In this document: piece after piece, positions 17,619-26,942 of the stretch
Layout: each line of letters starts with the position of its first letter
Numbering within the stretch: position 1 is the first letter of the stretch
From: an uncultured Butyricimonas sp.
GTDB lineage: Bacteria; Bacteroidota; Bacteroidia; Bacteroidales; Marinifilaceae
Length of the DNA stretch: 64,000 nt
Assembly: GCA_944321845.1 (NCBI GenBank)
Contig: CALUMT010000016.1
Location: forward strand, 1 to 64,000
Direction of reading: 5' to 3'
Made by a program: the position numbers and the translations under genes
The notes under the pieces: model-generated
The model's database searches: none
Told to the model about the DNA's origin: nothing
What the model saw: the letters and a program-made list of their open reading frames with translations, nothing else

Positions 17619-18623
17619 ATGGAAATAAAAGAATACATATTAAAGAATCAATACCTGGAAATCCACGTGCTAAACCTGGGCGGAATTATAAAAAACATAT
17701 ACACCCTTGATTGCCGTCGGCATAAAACTGACGTAATACTTGGATTCGATAATCCGGAACAATACGCATCCCCGGAATATTTGGCCCATTATCCCTATCT
17801 CGGGGCAATCATCGGCCGCTATGCCAACCGGATCCAAGGTGCGACTTTTGATATCAACGGTCAATCCTATAAATTAACACCCAACGAAAAAGGGAACTGT
17901 TTACACGGGGGAGCCATCGGATTAGACCGTCAAATCTGGGATGTCGAGCAACCGGATGACGAGCATCTGAATCTTCATTACAAGAGCCCCGATGGCGAAA
18001 ACGGTTTTCCCGGTAATCTGGATATCACCGTCCGCTATTCCATCAAGGAACACGTTTTCCGTATCATCTACGAAGCTACCTGCGACCAGCCGACATACGT
18101 AAACCTAACCTCGCACCCCTATTTCAATCTCAACCCGGAAGAAGACACCGTACGCAACCATGAGTTACGCCTATACACGAAACAATATCTGGAAACGACA
18201 CCAGATCTTATTCCCACAGGCAAAATCATAGATACAGACAAGAAGCACTCCTTCAATTTCAACAAGCCGCTTTCCATGCCAATTGAAGAAGGTGGCATTG
18301 ATGCCAGCTATGCCTTCGAGGCTCCTATAGAACCCCAAATCATGGCCGAATTGACCAGCCCTAAAAACGGTATTGCTATCACTCTCCTTTCCGATTATCC
18401 CTGCCTGCAGGTATACACGGGGAATGGACTAGAAGTATCCAACGGAAAAGAAGGACGCCCCTATGGTCCCTACTCCGGTATTGCCCTGGAACCCCAGATG
18501 TATCCGGACTCTCCACATCATCCCCACTTCCCGTCCACCCTCCTGCTCCCAGGCACCCCCTACCACCACAAAACCATCTACACCTTCAAGTGTTTCAGCG
18601 TAGATAAAGAAAACGAATTCTAA
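17619..18623 (+). CDS. galM: aldose 1-epimerase (galactose mutarotase)
   Basis: A 334-residue cytoplasmic-type mutarotase interconverting alpha and beta anomers of galactose (or glucose), supplying the alpha form to galactokinase. Family motifs are visible: GRYANRIQGATFDINGQSYKL near residue 68, the catalytic-His region NLTSHPYFNL, and the catalytic-Glu region GIALEPQMYPDSPHHPHFPS near the C-terminus. There is no signal peptide. It is divergent from galK and the symporter, completing a compact galactose-entry module. No galT is present in the window. Confidence 0.93.
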   Translation: MEIKEYILKNQYLEIHVLNLGGIIKNIYTLDCRRHKTDVILGFDNPEQYASPEYLAHYPYLGAIIGRYANRIQGATFDINGQSYKLTPNEKGNCLHGGAIGLDRQIWDVEQPDDEHLNLHYKSPDGENGFPGNLDITVRYSIKEHVFRIIYEATCDQPTYVNLTSHPYFNLNPEEDTVRNHELRLYTKQYLETTPDLIPTGKIIDTDKKHSFNFNKPLSMPIEEGGIDASYAFEAPIEPQIMAELTSPKNGIAITLLSDYPCLQVYTGNGLEVSNGKEGRPYGPYSGIALEPQMYPDSPHHPHFPSTLLLPGTPYHHKTIYTFKCFSVDKENEF

Positions 18624-18627
18624 TAAA

Positions 18628-18663
18628 CAGAAAGGCCTGCATCTGTCGATGCAGGCCTTTCTG
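18628..18663. terminator. bidirectional terminator between galM and the zinc peptidase gene
   Basis: A perfect 16-bp stem (CAGAAAGGCCTGCATC at 18628-18643 with 18648-18663) and a 4-nt loop, with A/T-rich ends on both sides. It lies between convergent genes. Confidence 0.85.
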
Positions 18664-18677
18664 TATTGTTTAGTCCA

Positions 18678-19352
18678 TTATTCCCTTCTACCCATGTAAA
18701 TCATAATGTAATAAATCAAAGTTGCCAATGAAGACAAGGCAGCTATCACGTAAGTATAGGCTGCCCATTTCAATGCATCTGCCGCCTTCTCCTGCGATTC
18801 ATAGGTCGTGATCCCAGAATTCCGTAACCAAACCAACGCCCGCTGACTGGCATTAATCTCCACCGGTAATGTCACGAAACTAAACAACGTCGTCATCGCA
18901 AACAAGCATATCCCGATCAGCAACAACTGGGGGAAAGAGTTTACCAGTAGAATTCCCGCCAATAATATCCATTGTACCCAGTGTGAAGCGAAACTAACAA
19001 TCGGTACAAGCGAGGAACGTAATTGCAACATACTATAGGCCTGGGCATGTTGCAAGGCATGTCCCGTCTCGTGGGCCGCAACAGCTGCCGCTGCCACGTT
19101 GGCACCATAGTAAACTTCCTGGCTAAGATTAATAGTCTTGTTCGTGGGATTATAATGGTCCGTCAATTGACCGGACACGCACCCGATTTTCACGCCTTGA
19201 ATCCCATTATCCCGCAGCATTTTCTCAACGACATCCCGTCCCGTCATCCCATTGGCTGTAGGGATTTTCGAGTACTTGTCAAAACGGCTTTTCAATTGCA
19301 TGCTGACCAACCAGCTTAATAAGGCAAATCCTATAAAAATAATCCAAATCAT
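18678..19352 (-). CDS. YugP-like neutral zinc metallopeptidase
   Basis: A 224-residue membrane-bound peptidase (PF04298 type). It has an N-terminal membrane segment (MIWIIFIGFALLSWLVSMQL), the VSGQLTDHYNPTNKTINLS stretch, the zinc-binding HETGH within AAAAVAAHETGHALQHAQAYS, and three further hydrophobic segments. The open frame runs 60 codons further upstream, but that extension is not protein-like (Cys/Asn/Phe-rich). The ATG at 19350-19352 gives the family start MIWII and normal length. It is monocistronic and divergent from the EF-G2 gene. Confidence 0.88.
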   Translation of the reverse strand: MIWIIFIGFALLSWLVSMQLKSRFDKYSKIPTANGMTGRDVVEKMLRDNGIQGVKIGCVSGQLTDHYNPTNKTINLSQEVYYGANVAAAAVAAHETGHALQHAQAYSMLQLRSSLVPIVSFASHWVQWILLAGILLVNSFPQLLLIGICLFAMTTLFSFVTLPVEINASQRALVWLRNSGITTYESQEKAADALKWAAYTYVIAALSSLATLIYYIMIYMGRRE

Positions 19353-19472
19353 ACTTTCAATATTATCATTAATAATTCTTTCCAAAGATATATACAAAAA
19401 ATGAGCCATACAGCAATTCCATGAAAATTTGACAGAGGAACAAGAAAATTGATTAAAAACATTGTTTTTTTC

Positions 19473-19484
19473 GAAAACGTTTTC
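19473..19484. promoter_or_regulatory. 12-bp perfect palindrome upstream of the EF-G2 gene
   Basis: GAAAACGTTTTC lies 66 bp before the EF-G2 ATG in the 198-bp divergent gap. A CG-centred palindrome of this form resembles operators of LacI-family and similar dimeric regulators. I saw no TAnnTTTG box for EF-G2, which fits an activator-dependent promoter. Confidence 0.4.
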
Positions 19485-19550
19485 TAAATTGTAACCGACA
19501 TTCAAGAGAGTGAATGGCATCACAGTATTCATTAAAATCTTACCATTATA

Positions 19551-21707
19551 ATGAAAACCTACAGACCCAACGAAATTAAAAACATCGCCTTGGTGGGAAG
19601 TGCCGGTTCCGGTAAAACCACTTTGGCCGAATCCATGATGTACGAGGGTGGGGTCATCCCGCGCAGAGGTAGCATTAGTGCAAAAAACACATCTTCCGAT
19701 TACCGCCCGGTAGAACAGGAATATGGCTCATCCGTCTTCCCGGCCGTACTATACACGGAATGGAAAGAACATAAGCTGAACTTCATTGATACTCCGGGTG
19801 CAGATGACTTCGTGGGAGGTGTTATCTCTGCGCTTAATGTAGCTGATACCGGCGTCATGGTCATCAACGCCGTGAAAGGCGTGGAAGTCGGCACGGAAAT
19901 CATTGCCCGCCATGCCAAGAAACTTCACAAACCCTTAATCTTCATCATCAATCAACTAGATCACGAGAAAGCCAATTTCGAACAGAGCGTGGAACAGGCA
20001 CAAGCAGCTTTCGGTTCCAAGGTCGTTCTCGTACAATATCCCGTAAATCAAGGCGCAGGATTCAATAAAGTCGTCGATGTCTTGAAAATGGAAATGTACC
20101 AATGGAAACCGGAAGGCGGTAAACCGGACGTACTCCCCATCCCGGAAGAAGAAAAAGCCAAAGCCATGGAGTTACACAACAAGCTAATCGAAGCCGCAGC
20201 AGAGAATGACGAAGGACTCATGGAACTTTATTTCGAAAAAGGTAGCCTGACCGAAGACGAAATGAGAGCCGGTATCCGCAAAGGACTAATCGCCAGAGAC
20301 ATGTTCCCTGTATTCTGCGTTTCGGGAGAAAAAGATATGTGCGTACGTCGTTTCATGGAATTCCTCATCAACGTGGCACCCAAGGCAAGCGAAATGCCTC
20401 CTAGCGTGGCCCTGGACGGTTCAGAATTACCGTATGACGAAAATGGACCGACAACGTTGTACATGTTTAACACGACAGTAGAACCACATTTGGGAGAAGT
20501 AATCTATTTCAAGGTTCTATCGGGTGTTGTTCATGAAGGAGATGATTTATACAATTCCACGAATGACACGAAAGAACGATTATCTCAACTATATGCCGTA
20601 GCCGGTAAAAACAGGACCAAGGTTACGGAACTCATGGCCGGAGATATCGGGGCTACCGTAAAATTAAAGAACACGGCAAACGGAGACACACTAAACGAAA
20701 AAGACCACGCCTACAAGTTTGCCTCTATCGTATACCCGAATCCCAGATTCAGAACAGCAGTCCGTGCAGTGAACAACAGTGATGACGAAAAACTGGCCGA
20801 GATCCTGCAACGCATCCACCAGGAAGACCCGACATTCAACGTGGAATATTCCAAGGAACTAAAACAAATGATAATCTCGGGACAAGGAGAATTCCACCTG
20901 AACACCATGAAATGGCGTATCGAACATAACGACAAAATCAATATCGAATTCTACGCTCCCAAGATTCCATACCGGGAAACCATCACGAAATACGCCTACG
21001 CGGACTACCGTCACAAAAAACAATCCGGTGGAGCCGGACAATTCGGAGAAGTGCATCTGGTGATAGAACCTTACACGGAAGGTATGCCGGAACCGACGAC
21101 TTACAAGATAAACAACGTGGACAGCAAAATGACCATCAAAGATAAAGAAGTCACGGAACTTCCATGGGGCGGTAAACTGGTATTCTACAACTGTATCGTG
21201 GGAGGAGTCATCGATGCCCGTTTCATGCCGGCCATCCAAAAAGGTATCATGGAAAAAATGGAAGAAGGCCCGTTAACCGGTTCTTACGCCCGCGATATTC
21301 GTGTATGCGTGTATGACGGGAAGATGCACCCGGTAGATTCCAATGAAATCTCCTTCAAATTGGCCGGCCGCCACGCATTCAGCGATGCCTTTAAACAAGC
21401 CGGACCAAAGATCCTGGAACCGATATATGACGTGGAAGTTCTTGTACCGGATGATTGCATGGGGGATGTCATGGGAGACTTGCAAACCCGCCGGGCTCTC
21501 ATCATGGGCATGGAAGCCGACTCTGGGTTCCAGAAATTAAGCGCCAAAGTCCCCTTGAAGGAAATGCAACGCTACTCCACGGCACTGAGCTCCATCACGG
21601 GAGGTCGCGCTACATTTACAATGAGTTTCTCCGGTTACGAGAAAGTACCCTCCGAAATACAGGAAGAATTACTTAAGGCATACCAGGAGAAAGACGATGA
21701 CGAATAA
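19551..21707 (+). CDS. fusA2: elongation factor G-like protein EF-G2
   Basis: A 718-residue translational GTPase of the Bacteroidetes EF-G2 class. It has a P-loop GSAGSGKTT (about residues 16-24), a G4-like NQLD, and a domain IV start GGAGQFGEV. The G3 motif reads DTPGADDF, so the catalytic His of canonical EF-G (DTPGHVDF) is Ala84, and the usual RGITI of switch I is replaced by EYGSSV. From my recollection of the literature, Bacteroides EF-G2 supports translation during carbon starvation without ribosome-stimulated GTP hydrolysis, which these substitutions would explain. The gene stands alone with a bidirectional terminator behind it. Confidence 0.9.
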   Translation: MKTYRPNEIKNIALVGSAGSGKTTLAESMMYEGGVIPRRGSISAKNTSSDYRPVEQEYGSSVFPAVLYTEWKEHKLNFIDTPGADDFVGGVISALNVADTGVMVINAVKGVEVGTEIIARHAKKLHKPLIFIINQLDHEKANFEQSVEQAQAAFGSKVVLVQYPVNQGAGFNKVVDVLKMEMYQWKPEGGKPDVLPIPEEEKAKAMELHNKLIEAAAENDEGLMELYFEKGSLTEDEMRAGIRKGLIARDMFPVFCVSGEKDMCVRRFMEFLINVAPKASEMPPSVALDGSELPYDENGPTTLYMFNTTVEPHLGEVIYFKVLSGVVHEGDDLYNSTNDTKERLSQLYAVAGKNRTKVTELMAGDIGATVKLKNTANGDTLNEKDHAYKFASIVYPNPRFRTAVRAVNNSDDEKLAEILQRIHQEDPTFNVEYSKELKQMIISGQGEFHLNTMKWRIEHNDKINIEFYAPKIPYRETITKYAYADYRHKKQSGGAGQFGEVHLVIEPYTEGMPEPTTYKINNVDSKMTIKDKEVTELPWGGKLVFYNCIVGGVIDARFMPAIQKGIMEKMEEGPLTGSYARDIRVCVYDGKMHPVDSNEISFKLAGRHAFSDAFKQAGPKILEPIYDVEVLVPDDCMGDVMGDLQTRRALIMGMEADSGFQKLSAKVPLKEMQRYSTALSSITGGRATFTMSFSGYEKVPSEIQEELLKAYQEKDDDE

Positions 21708-21725
21708 TTTCTTTTCATAACATAT

Positions 21726-21754
21726 AATGGCGGCTACATGAAGAAGCCGCCATT
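21726..21754. terminator. bidirectional terminator after EF-G2
   Basis: Perfect 10-bp arms AATGGCGGCT (21726-21735) and AGCCGCCATT (21745-21754), lying between the convergent EF-G2 and hydrolase genes. Confidence 0.75.
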
Positions 21755-21784
21755 ATTGTATATACAGTTTTCGTCCACGATGAA

Positions 21785-22936
21785 TTATTTCCCGGAAGGC
21801 AACTCTATCTTCACCTCGGCCGAAAATACCAGACGAGGATCTCCCCCTTCCTGTAGCGTTCGGGAAATCACACTGGCATCACGTTTCACTTTTCCCCGGA
21901 ACAATACTTTCCCCTTGTATTTCACCGTCACGGGTTTATCCAGATCCATCATATCGTCATTCAGACAAATAACGAACTCCGGGTAATCGCTACGTTCCAC
22001 CGTAATAACATTTCCTTCCTTACTGGCAATCAGCTCCATCCCTGGACGAGCCTCCGCTTTATCCACAGCCAACCAGTACATGGAACCTCGCACAGTCTCC
22101 TCCTGTCGCCAAACCACTCGCTCCGGGTATGGATTTCTCCGATACTGGGCCATCCAGGCAATTGCAGCCGTATCCACACGGTTCATCCAATGACCGCTTC
22201 CTTGTATTATATGCGTCTCATGAACATATCCATCCTTATCCGCCAACTGAAGACTGTCAAGAACCTTTCCTTTTTGAACAGCCAATGTATTCCGGTTATA
22301 CGCCCCATCAAGCTCGCCCATCCAAATCATGAATGGAAGATTACGCAAATTCAACTGTGAAGCCTCCCCGGGATGCCCGGCCATCATGGATGCCGCCGCC
22401 CAACGGTCCGCCATACGTGGAGCCATACGCCAGACTCCATCCCCTCCAGCCGAATAGCCTAACAAATACACCTTATCCGGGTTCACGTTAAACTCTGCCA
22501 CTGCAGCCAAAATGAGCATCTCGAAAAACTGATCCATCTGCGGGCGAAACCACATATTCCAATCGTCAAACGGCGCCCGAGGAGCAATATACACTCCCTC
22601 TTTCGGGGTATAGAGATAAATCTGGTTCTTCCATTGTTGATCATTAAGCGCCTTAGGAGCATTCCCTCCCCCGTGCATGGAAATATACAGGCTTCGTCCC
22701 TCAGCCGGTGACTCCCCAAAAGTCCGGTAAAGAATTGGCATTTGCAATGTATCACAACGGAATACTCCCTCCAGCCACATCGAACGGTACTTTTCTCTAG
22801 TTTCTTGCATAAAAGTCTTCACTTGCTTCTGGATCTCCAACCGGGCCTCCTCGCCTGTAAGTTTCTTTTGTGCCGAAACAGTCCCTAAACACATCTCCAC
22901 CAATAACGATACCAATAAAAATAATTTACTACGCAT
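21785..22936 (-). CDS. secreted alpha/beta hydrolase (esterase/peptidase-like)
   Basis: A 383-residue exported protein (signal peptide about residues 1-22, ending VSAQ). It has an alpha/beta-hydrolase core: the oxyanion-region LYISMHGGGNAP, the nucleophile elbow GYSAGG (within VYLLGYSAGGDGVWRMAPRMADRW), an acid near GELDGAYNRN, and a His in GSGHWMNRVD. The C-terminal 80 residues form a small beta domain (YPEFVICLNDDMMDLDKPVTVKYKGKVLFRGKVKRD). The pattern is like PHB-depolymerase/dienelactone-type enzymes, and the substrate is unknown. It lies downstream of the protease locus on the same strand, but a terminator-like hairpin (22963-22994) separates them. Confidence 0.75.
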   Translation of the reverse strand: MRSKLFLLVSLLVEMCLGTVSAQKKLTGEEARLEIQKQVKTFMQETREKYRSMWLEGVFRCDTLQMPILYRTFGESPAEGRSLYISMHGGGNAPKALNDQQWKNQIYLYTPKEGVYIAPRAPFDDWNMWFRPQMDQFFEMLILAAVAEFNVNPDKVYLLGYSAGGDGVWRMAPRMADRWAAASMMAGHPGEASQLNLRNLPFMIWMGELDGAYNRNTLAVQKGKVLDSLQLADKDGYVHETHIIQGSGHWMNRVDTAAIAWMAQYRRNPYPERVVWRQEETVRGSMYWLAVDKAEARPGMELIASKEGNVITVERSDYPEFVICLNDDMMDLDKPVTVKYKGKVLFRGKVKRDASVISRTLQEGGDPRLVFSAEVKIELPSGK

Positions 22937-22962
22937 CTTTTCCCTGAATTTTAATTACACAA

Positions 22963-22994
22963 ACACCGGGAGCCAATAAATGGACTCCCGGTGT
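22963..22994 (-). terminator. terminator-like hairpin at the end of the protease/SusCD locus
   Basis: 10-bp arms ACACCGGGAG (22963-22972) and CTCCCGGTGT (22985-22994). On the minus strand the stem is followed by TTGTGTAATT. It follows the last gene of the long minus-strand run. Confidence 0.55.
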
Positions 22995-23067
22995 ACAAAT
23001 AAATAAAAAAATCTCACACTCTCAATAGTATTTTCTCCTAAAATACCACTAATAACACATATCTATC

Positions 23068-23677
23068 CTAATTCAAATTCTTAGAAACAACATTACAAAA
23101 TTGGCTCTCAGACCATTCCTGGAGACCATTCACCATGTAATAAACATAATCCCCATTCCGCTTAAATGAAATGTAAATATTACCACCCAACTCAAATATG
23201 TTATAATCATTTGTTCCTGCAGCTTTCAGTTTTTCCGGGAGCCAACTCACGGTCTTTCCCCACTTCGGTATAAAAGTTCGCGGGACCCAAACAGAATCCT
23301 GTTTTACCGCAGTAAACAATACCGTATCAACCCCATAAGCCAAAAACCATCTTTCATCTTCAGGTAAATACAGACTTTCCGACAATCGCCGATGAAAAGA
23401 ATCCTTTTGAATTTTTTCCTTATCCAACGCCAAATAATTAAGTCTCATCACCTTATATTGATCAATTTTCTCAACAAAAAAAAGCCATGGAACTCCACTC
23501 CATTTTACCCTCCTGTCGAGAAGCAGGCTGCAACGATGTATAAAAATCTTTTAACTGTCGTACAACAGTCGTATCCGCATCATCAGAGATGCCCACCTCG
23601 GTATTCAGCCGGGACTTAGCAGTTCCTGCCGCACAAACGACAAAAAGGACTACAACTAATAAATATAAACATCGCAT
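23068..23677 (-). pseudogene. small exported protein gene with a T8 frameshift
   Basis: The two open frames are parts of one gene. Starting at the ATG at 23675-23677 the product begins with a signal peptide (MRCLYLLVVVLFVVCAAGTAKS) and runs to a run of eight T on the minus strand (plus 23476-23483), where it stops after AFFC. Removing one T reads AFFVEKIDQYKVMRLNYLALDKEK and continues to the stop at 23068, giving a coherent product of about 200 residues. I do not recognise the family. The later part (YGVDTVLFTAVKQDSVWVPRTFIPKW, ending in MVNGLQEWSESQFCNVVSK) is a beta-rich single domain. Causes could be genuine inactivation, polymerase slippage or phase variation at the T run, or a sequencing error. 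It is the last gene of the protease/SusCD locus. Confidence 0.7.
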
Positions 23678-23746
23678 AATCTCAATACTTAAGTTAATAA
23701 CAAATTCACATCGGGGGGAAAAGTCCCAGAACAGTCCGCTCATTCA

Positions 23747-26700
23747 TTATCTCACGCCATCCTCTTTCAACAGGTAGCGGGAGAAATAATCCCGTTTCTT
23801 CTTCTCGAAATAAGTTTGATAAGCCCCCTCGTAATGATGACTTTGATTTGGCAGAATCAACAAATCAAAATCCTTATTATTCAGGATCAGAGCATTCACC
23901 ATCCTCATGGTGTTGGCCGGATGCACGTTCTGATCCACTTCCCCGGTCACCAATAAAAGATGGCCTTTCAGATTCTTAACTAAATCCTGATTCACATCCA
24001 CCTGGAAGCGATTGTCATCACCGATTCCCTGGTAAGTTTCCCCCCAATTACGATTATAAATCCGGTTATCATGGTTTCCTGCGGAAGACACTGCCACCTT
24101 GTAAAAATCCGGGTACGTACAAATAGCCGCGGCAGCCATCATACCACCACCGGAATGGCCGAAGATTCCGACCCTCGTCGTGTCAATATAAGAAAAGCGC
24201 CGTCCCAATTGCCGGATTCCACACACGTCATCAGCCAAGGGGTAATCCCGCAAATTACCATATCCATACATGGCATAAGCCTTATCCCGGTAAGGAGAAC
24301 CACCCCGATGCCCCATGCACACCACGATAAATCCACGCTGAGCCAAAGCCGTGTTATTATAACGGTCAAATACGGTAAACTCGGTCCACACCGTCTCCGT
24401 GAAAGGTCCCGGGTAGACCTGCGAAATAATCGGGTACACTTTCGTGGAATCAAAATCAAACGGCTTCCACATGATACCGTAAAGATCCGTCTTGCCATCG
24501 GCAGCCTTCACCGTGAATTGTTCCGGGAAACACCAACCGTAATCCAGCAACTTTGAAATATCCGGTTTCTCCAGTATCTTCAACAATTTACCATTCCGAT
24601 CTCGCACAGAAACCTGCGGAATGGTATCAATACGGGAAAAATTATCAACCAGCAGATTCCCGGAAGGACTAATAAACACGTGATGCGTGGCATTCTCCGG
24701 GGTCAGGCGAGACAAACGTGAACCATCGAAATTCACCTTATACAAATACGCGTAATTAGGATTACGTCCCTCCTCTTTACCATACCCATACAAATACATT
24801 TCCCGCTTCAACGTATCGATTTTCACCACCTTGCCGGCCGTCCAGTTCCCGGTGGTAACCGCATTCTTTAACTGACCATCCGCATCATAATGATAATAAT
24901 GTCCCCAACCACTGCGGTCAGACCAAAGGAGGATATCCTGTCCCTTGTTAATCACATGGCAGCTAAACAAGTCCGGATTAATATAAGGTTTGCTCACTTC
25001 ATGCAAGATTACTTTCACCTCACCCGTTTTCACGTCTGCCGAACACAATTCAAACTCATCACGGGTTCTTTTCTTGCGGATAAAGAATACTCGATCTTTA
25101 ACATCTGGTGTTTTCAATATCTGCAGTAATTGTCCCGGCCATTTTTCCACGGGCACCTTGATTAGCTTTCCGTTCTTAACTTGTCCCACGTACAAACTCT
25201 GTGTTTTCACCTGCTTGTCCCCGGGTAATTCATATTTATAAGTTTGTACCGAAGGGCCATTAAAAGTACAGGTATACAGCACGGAGAATTCCCGGATATT
25301 CCGACTATCTTCCCTGGTAATATAAAAATCGCCATCCGTTCCCATCCATTGCATATCCGCCACCACGTAAGCCCAATCTTCTTCTCCATCAAAAGTCAGT
25401 TGCTTATCCTCTCCCGTTACCCGGTTCTTTATCCACAGGTTATGATCCTGCATATGCACCTCATAGCACGTATCAGGAGAATAACCGAAAGGCCGCATAG
25501 AATACTTTTTCCCAGATGTATATGGAGTCAACACCTGCTTCTTGGCATCAAACAGATAATCCTTACCTCCCATACTTACCACCGGCAGAATTTCGTCCTT
25601 TGAAAATTCCGGTGTATAAAACACCATCCGATGATTTATTTTCTCTCCCATTTTCTGTAAGCAACGATCAATAGCCAGGGTATCATACAATGCTCGTTTT
25701 CCACGTTTACGGTCATAGGCATAGTATTGCTTTCCTCCGTCTGCATCTTCAAATACATACCAGAACATATCCTTCGTCGGGTGAAAGAAAGGAATAATCG
25801 TGGTTGTCCCCACCTTTGTTCTCAATGCCTGCACATCATATTTCTCCCCTCCGTAAATTTCCTCTGCATCCACAAGTGTTTCCAGGAAATTTGTCAACCT
25901 AGTATTCTTTCCTTTCAATAGGATTTTTTTAGCCAATTCATAAAATTGGGACCCTTTTACTCTCGAGGAATACGGAAATAAATCCATCCCAGCAAACAGA
26001 ATATGCTGGTTCTCTACCGTGAAATCCGGCACATATTCCACCAACAATCTTCTTGCTTCATCCTTATCACCACGTGCATTTGCCCGGTTGATCTCCATCA
26101 TTCTCAAGTAATCCTGTTGATCCGGGATATTCATTTCTGAGAGATAACGCTTATAAAACTCAAAATCCTCATCGCTCTTCTCGTATTTCCAATCATGTAA
26201 TTCCCATTCGCTCATCCAACGACACAAATAGGCTATCCGGTCAAAAACAACCTTCTCTCCATTCTGTTTCACGAAATCACGCCAATGCTCAAATAAATAG
26301 TGCATATTCGGGTTATTCACCTCACACAAGGTCCGGTCTTCAAAAACAAACCAATTCTCTTTGCTGGCCCGTTCCCTCGGAGACAAGGATTCCAGATACA
26401 TCTTTGTCAACCGCAAGGCTTCAGCTTTTTCCAACAATTTCAATTTCAACCGGATATAATCCCGCATAAACTCATCGTCATACTTACCTGAAGAATAGGT
26501 CATGTTCATCCGCACCACTTCGTTATCCGGATTCATTCCCAAACGGATATGCTCCATAAACTTATCTGCCGGCATCCCTCCCACGAATTTATACAACAAC
26601 TCCCCTTTCGCATTCAGTAACAGGAAAGAAGGAAACGCCCCTACAAGATACCTCTCCATGTAGACTTTATTTTCCTTTTCATCCATGTTCATTTTCACGT

Positions 26701-26938
26701 TCTCAAACGTGGCATTAAAGAAATCAGCTACACTGTCCGTTTTGAATACCGTGGCAGCCATTGTTCGACAAGGGGGACAATAGGTCGTGTAGCAATCCAC
26801 AAACACCAGTTTATTGGATTTGGAAGCCCTCTCTAGAGCCTCCTCCAACGTTGTTTGTCCAAAATCTATCTCTCGGTTTTGTGCGATACTTTGCAAAAAA
26901 CAACCGCACAAAAAAACAATAAAGCAAATTTTCTTCAT
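23747..26938 (-). CDS. thioredoxin-domain / S9 prolyl oligopeptidase fusion
   Basis: A 1063-residue exported protein with a signal peptide (about residues 1-20). Residues about 25-140 are a thioredoxin-like domain with a CPPC site (Cys54 and Cys57, FVDCYTTYCPPCRTM). A helical linker (about 150-370) leads to a DPP-IV-type beta-propeller (about 375-800) and a C-terminal peptidase S9 domain with catalytic Ser in GHSGGG (about Ser929), Asp in TGEVDQNVHP (about 1002) and His in NQSHHYEG (about 1034). S9 enzymes of this class cut dipeptides or short peptides, often after proline. The thioredoxin part could reduce disulfides in substrates. It starts 4 bp after the preceding protease-like gene. Such a fusion is uncommon. 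Confidence 0.88.
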   Translation of the reverse strand: MKKICFIVFLCGCFLQSIAQNREIDFGQTTLEEALERASKSNKLVFVDCYTTYCPPCRTMAATVFKTDSVADFFNATFENVKMNMDEKENKVYMERYLVGAFPSFLLLNAKGELLYKFVGGMPADKFMEHIRLGMNPDNEVVRMNMTYSSGKYDDEFMRDYIRLKLKLLEKAEALRLTKMYLESLSPRERASKENWFVFEDRTLCEVNNPNMHYLFEHWRDFVKQNGEKVVFDRIAYLCRWMSEWELHDWKYEKSDEDFEFYKRYLSEMNIPDQQDYLRMMEINRANARGDKDEARRLLVEYVPDFTVENQHILFAGMDLFPYSSRVKGSQFYELAKKILLKGKNTRLTNFLETLVDAEEIYGGEKYDVQALRTKVGTTTIIPFFHPTKDMFWYVFEDADGGKQYYAYDRKRGKRALYDTLAIDRCLQKMGEKINHRMVFYTPEFSKDEILPVVSMGGKDYLFDAKKQVLTPYTSGKKYSMRPFGYSPDTCYEVHMQDHNLWIKNRVTGEDKQLTFDGEEDWAYVVADMQWMGTDGDFYITREDSRNIREFSVLYTCTFNGPSVQTYKYELPGDKQVKTQSLYVGQVKNGKLIKVPVEKWPGQLLQILKTPDVKDRVFFIRKKRTRDEFELCSADVKTGEVKVILHEVSKPYINPDLFSCHVINKGQDILLWSDRSGWGHYYHYDADGQLKNAVTTGNWTAGKVVKIDTLKREMYLYGYGKEEGRNPNYAYLYKVNFDGSRLSRLTPENATHHVFISPSGNLLVDNFSRIDTIPQVSVRDRNGKLLKILEKPDISKLLDYGWCFPEQFTVKAADGKTDLYGIMWKPFDFDSTKVYPIISQVYPGPFTETVWTEFTVFDRYNNTALAQRGFIVVCMGHRGGSPYRDKAYAMYGYGNLRDYPLADDVCGIRQLGRRFSYIDTTRVGIFGHSGGGMMAAAAICTYPDFYKVAVSSAGNHDNRIYNRNWGETYQGIGDDNRFQVDVNQDLVKNLKGHLLLVTGEVDQNVHPANTMRMVNALILNNKDFDLLILPNQSHHYEGAYQTYFEKKKRDYFSRYLLKEDGVR

Positions 26939-26942
26939 CGTG

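Noticed and set aside
19353..19532. 60-codon N-terminal extension of the zinc peptidase
   Set aside because: Composition is not protein-like for this family, and the ATG at 19352 gives the standard membrane-anchored start.
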